This document shows positions 23,412-34,580 of a DNA stretch of 58,500 nucleotides, one piece after another. Both the position numbers and the translations under genes were made by a program. The notes beneath the pieces were generated by a model. It saw only the letters and a program-made list of their open reading frames with translations, was not told where the DNA came from and ran no database searches. Source of the stretch: Cristatella mucedo (taxonomy: Eukaryota; Bryozoa; Phylactolaemata; Cristatellidae); assembly GCA_009760855.2 (NCBI GenBank), contig WPIO01000049.1, positions 2,499,001 to 2,557,500 on the forward strand. Reading direction: 5' to 3'. Every line of letters begins with the position of its first letter. Within the stretch, counting starts at the first letter, position 1.

Positions 23412-23637
23412 AATGTGTGTGTGTGTGTGCGTGCGTGTGTGTGTGTGTGTGCGTGTGTGTGTGTGTGTGTGTGCGCGTGTGTGTGTGTGTGTGCGTGTGT
23501 GTGTCTGTGTGTATGCGTGTGTGTGTGTGTCTGTGTGTATGCGTGCGTACGTGCGTGCGGGCGTGCTTACGTGTGTGTGTGTGTGTTTGTGTGTGTGTAT
23601 GTGTGTGTGTGTGTGTGTCTGTCTGTCTGTCTATGTA
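23412..23637. repeat. Impure (TG)n microsatellite
   Basis: TG with CGTG, CTGTG and ATGCG interruptions, ending in four CTGT units. Confidence 0.96.
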
Positions 23638-24390
23638 TAAAAAGATTCACAGCCAGAAAGTTCTTCAGAGAAGCTAAAGCATTTTTTGAAGTATTCGTAG
23701 CCGGAAGTCATCGGGTTGCATTATAATTCAATCAATGTTCTGTCATCTCGGCAACCGTAGAGCAATGTTTGCTCTTAAACGTGGGCCTAAATTACTTGAA
23801 CCAATTGCATTGATAGGTATATGAGGTATTTACGATGCAATTTCCAAATTTTAGCTAGGACGGCACAGTTAGTAAATAAGGATCACTATTGGCGGGTCTC
23901 GCTAGATGCATTTCCGAATAAATCTAAAGAAATAATTCCTAGCCGCCAGAAGTAGCCTGCAGTTGTGAATAAATTACGCATGGCTTCCGCTGCTTGTTAT
24001 ACATTTATTGTTTATTGAGCCGAGCTGCGGTGCCTTGCTTATAGCAACCAAGAATGGCACGGCTGTGCTTTAAGAGCCCTAGGCGACTCGCACAGGGTGG
24101 TTCAAGCAATTTCTTCCGTTTATCAGGCTACAGAGCTGCTTTCAGAAGTTAGAGATTTAGGTAATTACATTAGTGGTGTGGTCTGTGACAGCTTTAGCCA
24201 TTGTTTGTAGGCTGACGGAGCGAATCTTCGGCTGAACCAACAAATTATTTGGTGCCTCAGCATTTACTGCACACACGTTCAAAACGGAGGTGATGCCTGT
24301 AAGGCAACCTGAAGGTCCATTTTTCAACAGCCTACAAGAAGCAAGGGAGAGAGATCACGTGACCATACTGCTTTACATACAGAGCTGCTT
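23638..24390. other. Unannotated stretch
   Basis: Nothing recognised. Confidence 0.4.
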
Positions 24391-24432
24391 GGGAGAGAGA
24401 GAGAGAGAGGGAGAGAGAGAGAGAGAGAGGGA

Positions 24433-24478
<46 letters not shown>

Positions 24479-24705
24479 CAGAGAGACAGAGAGACAGAGA
24501 GACGGAGAGACGGGGAGACGGAGAGACAGGGAGACAGGGAGACGGAGAGACTGGGAGGCAGAGTGACAGAGAGACAGAGCGAGACAGAGCGAGACAGAGA
24601 GAGACAGAGAGAGACAGAGACAGAGAGAGACAGAGAGACTGAGGAACAAAGAGACAGAGGATGGAGAGAGAGGGACAGAGAGAGAGAGAGCGAGAGAGAG
24701 AGAGA

Positions 24706-24764
<59 letters not shown>

Positions 24765-24769
24765 AGAGG
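24391..24769. repeat. Compound (GA)n / (GAGACA)n tract
   Basis: 380 bp of purine-rich repeat with GAGACA, GAGACGG and GGGAGA variants between two purer GA blocks. Reading frames over it are artefacts. Confidence 0.97.
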
Positions 24770-25012
24770 TACAAAATGTGTAACGGTGGACCGCACTTTA
24801 CGGCTTGGCTTCTAACGCTTGAGAAGGCTGTAGCAAGGCTTAAGATTGCGATGCCGTTAAAACAGGTTGTGCTGGTGTGTCTGGGCGAAAACGCGATACA
24901 CGGTTGGGGTGGTCAGCCGACCGACGTAAAGCATGATGCGAAACGAGTTAATTCTGATCTTCTCGTGGTTGACTGATGAGGAGGCCGAGCTTGAGGCATT
25001 TAGCTGGGCGTT

Positions 25013-25930
25013 TTGGCTGGAGTGGGAGCAGCTCGCTGGAGCCGAGACCAGGGCACAGCGACGGCGACGAGCCAGCCACATCACCGGTCGATCCCACTGT
25101 CAACTGCCCGCAACCGCCAGACAGATGAGCGGAACTCGTTCAGCTGCTGCAGCTATCCGACGGCAATACCGGCCGAGGCAGCGGGTGTGGGACCACTTTG
25201 GACATATGTAGCCACAAGAGCCGAAGAACATACCAGAACGACGTGAGTTTGCAGCGGCAGCAGCCGGAAACGAAGGTAGTGACGGCTTCCGGTAGTAGTC
25301 AGCGGCGAGGCTATAGTTGCCTGCGAAAAGGTGCAAGCGGCGTCTCGGCGCCGAAGTACAGCAGCGAGAGCGTCGTAGCGGCGGAGAGCACCTCGGCGGC
25401 AAAGAGTGCTCGAGAGAGTGACGTCTCGCCGGCTGAGCGCAGGGGCGAGAGCTTCTTGGTGATGGAGAGCACCCGCACAAGCGTCTCAGCGCAGGGTACA
25501 GAGGAGCACCGCGAGATAGCGGTCGGCGGTGAGGCGATAGTAGCCGGCGACCAGGCGCCGGCAGCCCGTGAGAGTGACGTCTTGGCTGCCAAGCGCAGCA
25601 GCGCCGCGGCGAGCCGAGAGCACGAGCTTCTCGGAGCGCCAAGGAGCACCGCACCATAGCGGTCAGCGGCGAGGCGACAGTAACCCGTGACGAGGCGAAG
25701 GCGAAGGCCGAAAGAAGCGCAGCAGCGAGAGCGTTTCGATGCAGAGCGAAGAGCAGCACGAGCGAGAGATCGACTCGGCGGAGCGGAACACCGAAAATGG
25801 CGAGGCCATAACGAGCCCAAGTGTTGTTCCTAGGGCGGGATCGGCCGGCGACGAGAGCATGCGACCGGCCATCGGGGCGACGGCACGGAGGCGACCTGCG
25901 GGAAGCGCCTGACCGTGGGAGCGGCGCCCC
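25013..25930. repeat. CpG-rich region with about three diverged repeats
   Basis: The segment AGCGGCGAGGCxATAGT (variants at about 25301, 25527 and 25665) recurs with similar flanks. GAGAGTGACGTCT occurs twice (25411 and 25570) and GCGCAGCAGCG-type blocks recur. The copies are about 140-225 bp apart and clearly diverged. Long frames are open on both strands: plus 25198-25659, 153 codons, with a repeated ARESDV segment; and minus 25311-25820, 169 codons. A coding exon is possible but I cannot choose a strand. Confidence 0.5.
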
Positions 25931-27264
25931 ACCTTTGCCTAAAGGTGGGCTGCATCTATGACCGGCTGCTCGCCAGGGGCAAAGCTGATGTGCGCCTCCT
26001 GCGAGTGCCCGTCACTTAACCTGCACCCCATCCGAGCCTGTCGGAGCTCGTTAATTCTAAGCGAACATCCTGACAGAGCCCGAGCAACCAACGGCTGGCC
26101 AGGGCACCGCTTGAGCAGGCAGAAGATGAGAAGGCGGGGAGCCAATAGCTACACGACTTTCCAGTCGCGAGGGCCACCCTCTCCCCAGCGAGGCTGGTGG
26201 ACTATGAAATCTATTTTCTGGTGGGATTTATTGTGCGCCTGCGGCTTCTGCTGTCGTAGTTAACGAAGCGCCCGACACTAAAGTACATGCCTCGCCCGTT
26301 GCCAATAGTTAAGCCGTTGAAGCAAGCGGCGAAGCGTCGGGTCCATAATGCAGGTTATATTTCGTGTCGCTGCTGCGATTAATCGGGCTCTCGTACATGT
26401 GCCCGTTGGGAGTAATAAAAGAGAGTCTCGGTTTACCGAGCACGAGGGCAAGCCGTGTCTCCGTGAGAGACTCCACTAGCGCTGCTGGTGCAGCCACAGC
26501 CGCAGCAGCATACAGCACTCGAAGCCTCGCGAGTGGCTCGCTTTCGAGCTGTACCTTCATTTCTACCTCACAGACAGCCAGACAACAAGTGTCCTAGGCA
26601 ACGGAGCCCATGCTCTGCTGCTCCAGCTTCCGGCGGTCAACTGGCTTGACACTTCGCCGTAGCAGCACGTCGTCTGTTGCCTGCCCTAAGCGAACCCGAT
26701 CGATCGGCCCTGATTAGCTGGGCATTCATCTTGGCCGGTGAATTCGTGATCGCCGCTGACTTATGACCACCGTCGGTCGCTCGAAAGGAAAAGACAAACC
26801 GTTGAACCGATGAATTAATTTCGATTTTGCAAATCGTTGCGACCAGGAGATGGTGTACACGTTTTGCGGCACAAACAGTGTGTGCTAGCAGATCGCTAGC
26901 CCACAAGGGAAGTCTGTGGGATGAAAAAAGGACGATAACCGGGTCCTGTACGAAGGTGCATACAGAGAGGTGCATACACGGGTATGCAGAAAAAAATACA
27001 GGTACACATGCACAAACACTGGCGAATTTACGTGCGATGTGCACGCGAAAAACACATGCAAGTGCACACACTCAAGCGAGAAAAAATACGCTAGCCCGAA
27101 CTCGTGTGCACGCCTATACACAATTACTGTGCAGTTGCTAATCTTGAACGAAATTGTATTAAAACTGACATAAAGGTGACAAGACTTTTCACTTCTCAAT
27201 TATTTTTTACTCAAAAATAATTTCCTGGTTATACATTTCGTACTTGGGATCCTATGAAACTCAA
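25931..27264. other. Unannotated stretch
   Basis: GC-rich at first, then AT-leaning with scattered ACACA/TGCACA words at 26950-27120. Frames up to 144 codons have no family resemblance. Confidence 0.4.
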
Positions 27265-27350
27265 TACTTCCTTTGCAGCAAATATAAAATGCCTCTACAG
27301 AGATTGAGTTCTCAGAGGGCGCTGTATCAAATTTATTATTATTATTACAA
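27265..27350 (+). mobile_element. LINE-X 3' tail fragment
   Basis: TTTGCAGCAAATATAAAATG followed by AGAGATTGAGTTCTCAGAGG and GGCGCTGTATCAAATTTATT, ending in (ATT)4. Only the last 80 bases of the element are present. Confidence 0.75.
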
Positions 27351-27899
27351 ATTCACCCGAAAATGTTCAAAATATAATTCCGGTGCCATAATAATATGCT
27401 GAGCGGTTAAATGTCACTATTTCTTTTATTTTCATTTCTTCGTACTCCCTGCACGTTGATCGACCATCCTGTAGTCACGGAATTACCTACGGCATTTGTG
27501 TCGAAGTTCCATTGACGGCTTGGTGATTAACCAACGGTGGCGGTCGTTGACCAATTGTGACCGTCAATAGCTGTGATGGTCATTGACCAACCTTGAGTGC
27601 ATAGGTACTGAATATGTACCTTGTATTTGTATTTGAGTACGTACCTTGTATATATACCTTAATTGCGTATGTACTGAATTTCCCTTTCATCTTTTTTGTA
27701 GGAATTCTTCTACCAAAATTCTTTCTCACTCTCCTTCTTCTTTTCGTCAGTTTTATTGAACTCATCCATAAATTTGACCGCGGGTCTAAAAAGGCCACTA
27801 GTCACCTTCTTGACTATTCTGTGCCAACAGTTCTCATGACGTTCACAGACCCCTTACTGCCAGAACGTCCGCTGTAAATACTGGACGCTGGGTGCCAGT
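27351..27899. other. Unannotated stretch
   Basis: Contains loosely repeated words (GACCAAT/GACCGTC near 27540-27590, GTACCTTGTAT near 27615-27660). No gene recognised. Confidence 0.4.
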
Positions 27900-28029
27900 G
27901 AAGCCACTTGGCTCTATAAAACAGCAGCCACCAGGCGCCTCATAAAAACCGACCCAGGACCATGAGAAACTACGTAGCTTTCGCCCAGTCTCTCTCTTCT
28001 GATGCCATTCTTATGTTCATAAGCTACTG

Positions 28030-28374
28030 ATGGTGGCAGTAGTCAATCGTTCACCAGGTACCAAGTCCTCATCTATCTCAGATTTCGCCGATCTCATTTC
28101 GATTCCGTGTGCAAGAAATCGATGCTTCCTCGTTATGGGTGATTTCAACATTAACTTTGATAACCTATCCGACGCCTTCAGCACTGAATTTCGTGCCTTG
28201 CTGACACATTGTCTCTTGTGGCTCATGTGCATGGCCCTACTCAGATCAAGGGTTACACACTCGAACAAATTTTTTAATACAACTGCACTTTGTCATCACC
28301 AATTATTACAAAATCTCACTTATCTGACCGCATCAGATCTCAATCAGTCTACTATGCGTGTCCTCCTCCTCTAA
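28030..28374 (+). pseudogene. LINE-X endonuclease domain, partial
   Basis: A 114-codon stretch reading AVVNRSPGTKSSSISDFADL, then FLVMGDFNINFDN. The GDFN motif is the hallmark of the APE-type endonucleases of CR1/L2-clade LINEs, where the Asp and Asn lie in the active site. The N-terminal half and the later SDH-type motif are missing or out of frame, so it cannot be functional. Confidence 0.75.
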
Positions 28375-29557
28375 AATCACATGTGAATTGCAAAACCTCA
28401 ATACTCTGAAAATTGATGCGGTCCGTGCGAGAATGTCTGCCTCGCCTCTGCTGCTCAATCCCCCCCCTCCGATTTGTCATCATTTGGTAGCTATAACACG
28501 ACACTATCTCACAAGCTGGATGAGTTGGCACCTCTAACTAAGCGTACAGTGCACCTTCGCCCAGACGGCCTATACCTACCACAGACATTAAACTAGATAA
28601 GTATACTAAGCGCAATCTTGAAAAAACATATACAAAATCAGGACTGACTGTCCATCGACAGGCATAGGAGGACTGCAGTTCGCAATAATCGATCCTAGCA
28701 AAGGCCAAGTCCAGCTTCTATAAAGACAGTGTTGAATCACAGATGCACTATACAAAGGGCTGATGTCGACGATCAACCATCTCCTCAACCTCTCTCAGGA
28801 TAACTTCCTACCCGATGATCCTTGTGATGATCCATATGATGATTTAGCTGATCGCTTCTGTTGATTCTGTGTCCAGAAGATAGACAGATAGACAAGATCA
28901 GGCAGTAAATCCCCGCGATGACAGCACCCCCCTTAGAATGCTGTTCCTCGATTCATTGAAACACCCCAATGTGTACATTCAAGCTCGTCACCAGTGATCT
29001 CGTCCTGAAGGTTATACCCCAATCAAAAAAGACAAGTCCTTTGGACCATATTCCCACTGTCCTGCTCCTACGTTGCATTGATCTGCTTCTGCCATGCATA
29101 ACTAACATCATTAATATGTCACTAGCCTCAGGTCATGTCCCAGCACCTTTCAAAAAAGCTGTAGTCAGGCCACTACTCAAGAAAGCGACACTAGACCAAG
29201 AGAACTCGAGCAACTACCGCCTGTCTTTCTTCTAACATTCTTATCAAAGACACTGGAACGAATCGTGGTAGACCAGCTGAACTCATATACTGAAACGTCG
29301 AGCCTTGCTAGTAAGTCCAGTCTGGCTTTAGAGCTGATCGTTCCACAGAGTCAGTACTGCTTCGGGTATACAAAGGCCTACTTAGGAATGCAGAAATGGA
29401 TAGAGTATCTCTGATTGTTTTGCTCGTTCTTTCGGCAGCTTGTGATAGGATCGATCACCAAGTCCTTCTTGAATGCCTCTCATCTCGCCTGGGCATCACT
29501 GGCACTGCTCTGGCATAGTTCAGGTCCTATCTCAGAGGGATACTCTAGAATATTGAT

Positions 29558-30505
29558 GTGAACGGACAAAGATCATCTAAGGAACCTCTGAAATATGGGG
29601 TACTTCAGGGCTCCATGCTAGGTCCGGCTCTTTTTACGGTTTATACTCTCCCTCTTGCCGATGTGATTGCCAAGCACAATCCAGGCTTTCACTTTTATGC
29701 GGATGACACTCAGTTGTACCTTTGCTTTGATCCCTCCCAGCCTTCGAGCACTCCGAATTCTCCTAGCTCCTTTTCTGCATGTATTGATGACATCTGCGCA
29801 CGGATGGCAGGACCGTATCTTAAATTAAATGATGATATAACTAACTTACTAGTTATGGGCAAACCAAGTGTGATTCAGAAATTGGAAAGGCTAACGCTCG
29901 AAATCGGCTCTTCCAGCATATCTCCTGTCGAATCTGCACGAAATCTAGGTGTCATGTTCCAAAGTGACCTTTCGTTAGACGACCACATCAGCTCCAAAAT
30001 CAAGTCTGCTTACTTTAAGCTACACAACACAGCTAAAATTCGGGCTTGTTTAGATAGGGATACCATGTTTAAGTTGGTCCATGCAGTTGTAACATCACGT
30101 CTTGCCTTCCGTAACTCGCTGCTTGCTGGTCTAACGGCATGTGCAATCAGGTGCTTACAGATAGTGCAAAACTCAGTGGCTGGGCTTGTCTGTCGCGAGC
30201 GTTGCAGTTGCAACATCACACCACTTCTTGCTGACCTGCACTGGCTACCTGTCCAGCAACAGATCGACTTCAAAGTTCCGTCTCACACTTCCAGGTTCCT
30301 TTATTCTTTGGCTTCAGCCTACATATCAGATCTACTCCCCAACCAGGCTAAGCATCATACCACCCACTTTTCAGAATCTAGCCGTTTAACCATACCTCTT
30401 ACAAATCTCAAATCTTTTAGAGACCGTGCCTTTAGTTCGTATGCTCCCAAAGCCTGGAACTCACTCCCGACCTGTGTCACGACATCTGACTTATCCAAAT
30501 TTTAA
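29558..30505 (+). pseudogene. LINE-X reverse transcriptase, C-terminal 315 codons
   Basis: Open from the segment before GVLQGSMLGPALF (residues 14-26) through the catalytic FYADDTQLYL (about residues 46-55) to the C-terminal domain with LLADLHWLPVQQQIDFKV and APKAWNSLPTCV. These are typical of CR1/L2-like reverse transcriptases. The two catalytic Asp of the YADD box are present. The frame upstream is broken by stops, and the motif A equivalent at 29411-29460 reads LLVLSAACDRIDH, with Val (GTT, 29426-29428) where the family has the catalytic Asp. Confidence 0.85.
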
Positions 30506-30790
30506 AAAGAAACTAAATGCACCTATTTACGACAGCTTTTAGTGGGTTTCTTGGATTCGTCTTTAATGTGCTTATGTGTCCTGACAGTGTGCATTCTACC
30601 AGTAACCGTACTTGCATGCTTATCATGTGTATGTCACCCCTAACCATGTCATTCTGTTTGGTAATTGAGGATGTTACCACTAACCATTCGATCGTGCTTC
30701 CGTTGCAGCAAATATAAACTGCCTAGAGAGAGGATAAGTTTTCTTAGAGCACTACATCAAGTGTATTGTCATTGGTATTATTATTATGAA

Positions 30791-30965
30791 TGACCTTCAG
30801 ACCGTTGATGATCACCGCAGGGCTCTGATGCTTCGCCTAGATACATCAGCAGTGTTGGATATAATCGACCGCCAGATAATGCTAGAGAGTCTCTGGACGC
30901 ACTGACAATCGCTGGCACATTACCCTGGTTTGGCTCAGAGATATCAAGGTGCATGCATTTAACAA
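30791..30965 (+). mobile_element. LINE reverse transcriptase motif A fragment
   Basis: Begins right after the ATT tail of the LINE-X copy. It reads VDDHRRALMLRLDTSAVLDI and IDRQIMLESLW, then a frameshift into TIAGTLPWFGSE. This is motif A of a CR1/L2-like reverse transcriptase with the catalytic Asp kept (GAT, 30840-30842). Source family X or Y is unclear. Confidence 0.6.
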
Positions 30966-31004
30966 CCGAGGCTAAGGTAAATGCATTTAATTACCAGGGT
31001 CGTT

Positions 31005-31092
31005 GACACGATCCCTTCGGCATATGTGTGGTGCCTGGATAGAAATTAAGCTCTTCTAGGGCACTACGCTAATGAATTGTATTTTTAATCAT
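31005..31092 (+). mobile_element. SINE-X 3' half
   Basis: GGTGCCTGGATAGAAATTAA, then CTCTTCTAGGGCACTACGCT and AATGAATTGTATTTTTA, matching the SINE-X tail. The tRNA-like head is gone. Confidence 0.65.
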
Positions 31093-31204
31093 ATAACCCT
31101 GTTAGGTCCTAGCTCAGTTAGAGATGTCTGAGTGTAGACTTAAACAATTTTTTGTCATTCGGGTAGCCCTGATGGTTCGGTCGCACGCCCGTATTTCGCA
31201 AAAT

Positions 31205-31270
31205 AATTTCTCTCTTCCGATGTCGTCGCCAAACTCAGTCAGGGCTTTCATTTCAATGCTGATGTTGATG
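31205..31270 (+). mobile_element. LINE-X fragment around the YADD box
   Basis: CTCTTCCGATGTCGTCGCC and CAGGGCTTTCATTTCAATGC align with 29648-29705 of the main copy. The catalytic box has decayed from FYADD to FNADV. Confidence 0.6.
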
Positions 31271-31399
31271 GAATGACCATCGGCGGGTGTCTTTCGAAAT
31301 GCTCTCCTCGATGTCTCATGGGATGGCTAATCTCACTATGCAAACCCTTTGCAACTTTGTTTAGATTGCCTGGACGACCTATCCCTTCGACAAAAACAA

Positions 31400-31567
31400 T
31401 AAAAATAACAATACTAGCTGATTTAAGAGACGGAAGAGCCTTTACGGCTATCGCCACCTCTTGTAGTGGCAATACATGATCACCCACAGTAGGATTCGAA
31501 ACCACGACTTCGGGCCCGAGATGGTGATTAGCAGTTGCCTTACCTAGTGTGCCATCACGGCTCACCA
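31400..31567 (-). mobile_element. SINE-Z copy
   Basis: On the minus strand: a tRNA-like head (GTGATGGCACACTAGGTAAGG as A-box region, GTGGTTTCGAATCCTAC as B-box), then TGCCACTACAAGAGGTGGCG, GATAGCCGTAAAGGCTCTTC and TTAAATCAGCTAGTATTG. The body matches the copies at 33.0 and 36.0 kb. Confidence 0.75.
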
Positions 31568-31587
31568 ATTCAAGGCTACACATGGCG

Positions 31588-31676
31588 CCAAGGATACGCA
31601 GCCAAGGACGTGGGGCCAACGACATGCGACTAAGGACATGTGGCCGAATACACGGGCGGGGGGCCAAAGACACGGG
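31588..31676. repeat. 14-bp minisatellite
   Basis: About six units of the form CCAAGGACACGNGG (CCAAGGATACGCAG, CCAAGGACGTGGGG, CCAACGACATGCGA, CTAAGGACATGTGG and two more, one with a G-run insertion). The array starts about 20 bases after the head of the SINE-Z. Confidence 0.8.
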
Positions 31677-32037
31677 TAGGCAATGGCGGGCTAGGGTGGG
31701 CAGGCTCAGAAAGTCAGTCGTAGCAGTGAACTACTGGTGTGCTATATCAGATAGATTGCGACTGCCCGGGTACGATTCGCGATTCCTGAATTATAACTAA
31801 TTTAAACCGGTTATGTATAAGTACTTTGAACTGGTTATACGTTGATCTGTGGTGATGAGGCATAAACAAAATAATTCAAGCAGTTCCGCTCTAGACCTCG
31901 ACTCAGGCAGTTTAGTTGTGCTCGAGGATTCGAGACGGGCAGCTGAGCGGCGCTCTGTGCACATTCGACGGATTTCGTCCGCCTTGGGCAGATGCTGGAC
32001 GCCTGCAGATCCCTCATTCTTTGTCGGATTGGCATCT
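31677..32037. other. Unannotated stretch
   Basis: Nothing recognised. Confidence 0.4.
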
Positions 32038-32187
32038 CTTCTGTTGGCTACCGAATGCGTACCGAAATGCATGCCAAAAGCCACGTAGGCTGTGAGTGCG
32101 CTATACAAAACTCTCCTGCATAACACCCACATGGTCTTTATGACTTTGTGGAGTTACAGACGGAGATACATTACATTACATTACGCT
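32038..32187 (+). mobile_element. LINE-Y 3' end
   Basis: TCTGTTGGCTACCGAATGCG, then GGCTGTGAGTGCGCTATACA, AACTCTCCTGCATAACACCC and a (ACATT)n tail at about 32163-32181. Only the last 150 bases of the element; a 14-base insertion lies after the first segment. Confidence 0.8.
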
Positions 32188-33037
32188 ATAGGTATGGCCT
32201 CGTTATCTAAGAGCCTGAGCGCTCATTGTAGCTGCCGTGTTCAGTTACCTGCGGCTTACATGATTTTATTGGTTCATGCATCTGCAAGTCTAGCAGTGCT
32301 CCAAGGCTTAGGCTTTGCGGGTCATACGCCATACGTCAGGAAGCGACTGCCATGGGCGTGGTGGTTTAGGCCTGCTGATTAAAGGGAGAAATAGCCACAG
32401 AGCGTCGTTTGTAACAGCTGCGATTCGAATAGCGAAAGGGCACGCAATGACATGAATAACAGCAAAATAAAGCGAGTAATGAGCAAAAAAAGCGTTGTAT
32501 ACTGTGTTACTAAATCATTGGCGAATGTTTGCAACGGCAATGTACTTGAAAAAATATTGGAGCGCTTGAGATGGGGAGGAGGACGAGTCACGCCGCCTTT
32601 CGTCGCTCGAGACTATCGGCCAGTCGTACCGTCTCTCAAAGATTGACGGTGTCGCTCTCAGTCACACCGCCTTGAAGCTGGAGACTATTGCTCTGCCAAC
32701 ACCGTCTCGAAGCCCGTGGCTATCAGGTTATCACGTCGTGTCTCGCGAGTAGAGGCTATCATCCTACCTTATCACCCGCTGCGACAGTAATGAACTATCT
32801 TCTCTGGTTCGGTATACGTGTCTGCGTGTCACGTGATCAACAATAACCAGAACACATCTCCAGCGAAGCAACATACACTCAGATCCGAAGCTGCATACGA
32901 TACTAGACATTTTCGCCATTTTGCTTGACCACTGATTAAAGCTGAACTATGTATGACCTTATTAGGGAAGCATAAATGCCTTTTACTTATCGCGGCAGAT
33001 TGTTCGCATAGCTTAAGAGGCAAAATGTAAGAATTTT
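32188..33037. other. Unannotated stretch
   Basis: Contains a loosely repeated theme near 32588-32760 (CACGCCGCC or CACACCGCC, GAGACTAT, ACCGTCTC) with a period near 75 bp. No gene recognised. Confidence 0.4.
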
Positions 33038-33208
33038 GGGCGGTGATAGCCCAGGAGATAAGGTGCTCGCTCTTTGCGGCCTAGGTCGAAGGTTCGAATC
33101 CTCCAGCGGCCACTTCTCCGTTGCCAACTGTGAGCGGCGGTGATAGCTGGTACGGCTCTTCTGTTGCTATTGAAATGAGGCTGCTAAATCAGCTTATATT
33201 TCTTTCTT
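33038..33208 (+). mobile_element. SINE-Z copy
   Basis: tRNA-like head with TGATAGCCCAGGAGATAAGG in the A-box position and AAGGTTCGAATCCTCC as a good B-box. The body contains TGTGAGCGGCGGTGATAGC, GGCTCTTCTGTTGCTAT and GAGGCTGCTAAATCAGC, and the end is T-rich. Confidence 0.8.
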
Positions 33209-33790
33209 AAGAATGTCTAGCGCGATTTCGGCCGCCTTAGGCGTTGAGGAGTCCGCCCGACCCTGACCCCGACATAGATGAGTCAACGCTTTTGCGCCGA
33301 GATGGAGAGCGATTGCGGCCGTATGCCTCGGAAAAGCAGAATGAGATGGCTTCTTCAAAAAATCTCCTTAATGCATGCTGAGGAAATAGCGCTAGCCCAG
33401 CTTCTCGTCTCTTACAAGACGTCGCCGCGAAAATCCTGCTCCCCAGAGATCCGCTGCTCCAACGAGGCGTCCGCTCACAGATGCAGCCGAGCCCCCCCCC
33501 CCCCCGCTCTACACCACACCACTGGTAGTGCATCCGAGGAGCTGGAATCTGCATCAGGCTTCGAAGCGGCGAAAAAAGCACCGCAGCAATCGTCGTAAAT
33601 CTGTTCGCAGTTTTCTCCAGCTTGCTGCCATGGCGCACTCTGGGATTGCTTGCCGCCAGTTTTGGGCCACGGAGGCTGATATCGGATCCATCGATGTGGC
33701 GCACGTCCACATGCAGATGACGGAGTTGGCCGCCAGGCAATGGGGTGCCTGCAACGGGGCTTCCGAGACCAATGTCTGAATTACCGCCAC
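33209..33790. other. Coding-like region, strand uncertain
   Basis: On the plus strand an ATG at 33212 opens MSSAISAALGVEESARP; a neighbouring frame carries PDPDPDIDESTLLRRDGE and RLRPYASEKQNEMASSK, and a third frame near 33600 carries AMAHSGIACRQFWATEAD. Composition looks protein-like, but it needs frame changes, as in a decayed processed gene. On the minus strand a single frame of 219 codons runs 33896-33237. I do not recognise either product. It directly follows a SINE-Z. Confidence 0.35.
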
Positions 33791-34439
33791 CGTTGAGGCC
33801 ATAAACTCTCACTGCTTTCTTGTTACGGATACGATGAATGCATGCCGGCAGTTTGAAAACGTCCCCCTCGTGAAAGGCGGGCCACGTGGTTGGCAAAAAC
33901 CCCTCAGACCCCGGAGACTAAATAAACTAAATAAGAAATCCCTTTATAATTTTTCCTCCAAGTCTGGAGTCAGTAGTAATCAATCACAGTTTGCAATTTA
34001 ACGTCTAATTTGTAATGCCATGGCAGGAATAAATGCGACAGCAACAGAGACTGAGGTGGTGGTTAAGGGTACATTTTCAAAGCACCTGGAGGACCAGAAC
34101 ATTAGCCTAAAACTCATTTGTGCAGAAATGAAGTATCCTAACCACTCAAAACTACCAACGTCAAGTTTTAGCACCTCTTTTGGCGATTTGACTTGTGGCC
34201 ATATCTGCGAAGTTAGTCACAAGCCATTTATGAGCTTTTCACTAAAGGGCCATTTGATAGTCTCCGTAATTTGTAATCTGAACTTTGTGGATCTGATACT
34301 TAGGCGTTTGACCGTGCCTTTGAAATATTACTGTTACAGAAGGCTCGCTCTCCATTTTGACAACTCGCAACAATACTAGTAATTTGAGAAGGCATTATTT
34401 TAGCAATGATTAGTCTTAATGAGCATCTAGGCTCTATGT
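33791..34439. other. Unannotated stretch with one modest ORF
   Basis: A plus-strand ATG frame at 34020-34379 (119 codons, start context GCCATGG) has mixed composition (for example CAEMKYPNHSKLPTSS) but no family resemblance and no splice support. Low chance of being real. Confidence 0.25.
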
Positions 34440-34580
34440 GCCTGGAGCAGCGTTAAACCCATCGTGCTGCACGACCTTCATGTTTGTGGTTTTGAGTCCT
34501 ACGGCAAAAGATAAGCTCTTAAATAGAGATTAGGTTTCTAAGGGCAATATACACACGAATAATACGTTTACGTACTTATA
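34440..34580 (+). mobile_element. Degenerate SINE-X
   Basis: Head-like GGAGCAGCGTTAAACCC and GTTTTGAGTCCTACGG in A- and B-box positions. The tail has AATAGAGATTAGGTTTCTAA followed by GGGCAATATACACACGAATA. Order and spacing fit SINE-X. Confidence 0.55.

Larger units (their letters stand above)
27900..30790 (+). mobile_element. LINE-X copy, nearly full length but decayed (CR1/L2-like)
   Basis: A non-LTR retrotransposon remnant, the longest in the window. The 5' boundary is uncertain. The order is: an APE-type endonuclease piece (28030-28280, with CFLVMGDFNINFDNLSDAF); a decayed linker (LDELAPLTKRTVHLRP near 28515); the start of the reverse transcriptase (28969-29235, FKKAVVRPLLKKATLDQENS); frameshifted middle motifs (29320-29540); and an uninterrupted stretch 29558-30505. 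The 3' untranslated region ends TAGAGCACTACATCAAGTG then (ATT)n. Stops at about 29380-29550 and several frame changes make it inactive. Such elements copy themselves by target-primed reverse transcription in the nucleus. Confidence 0.88.
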
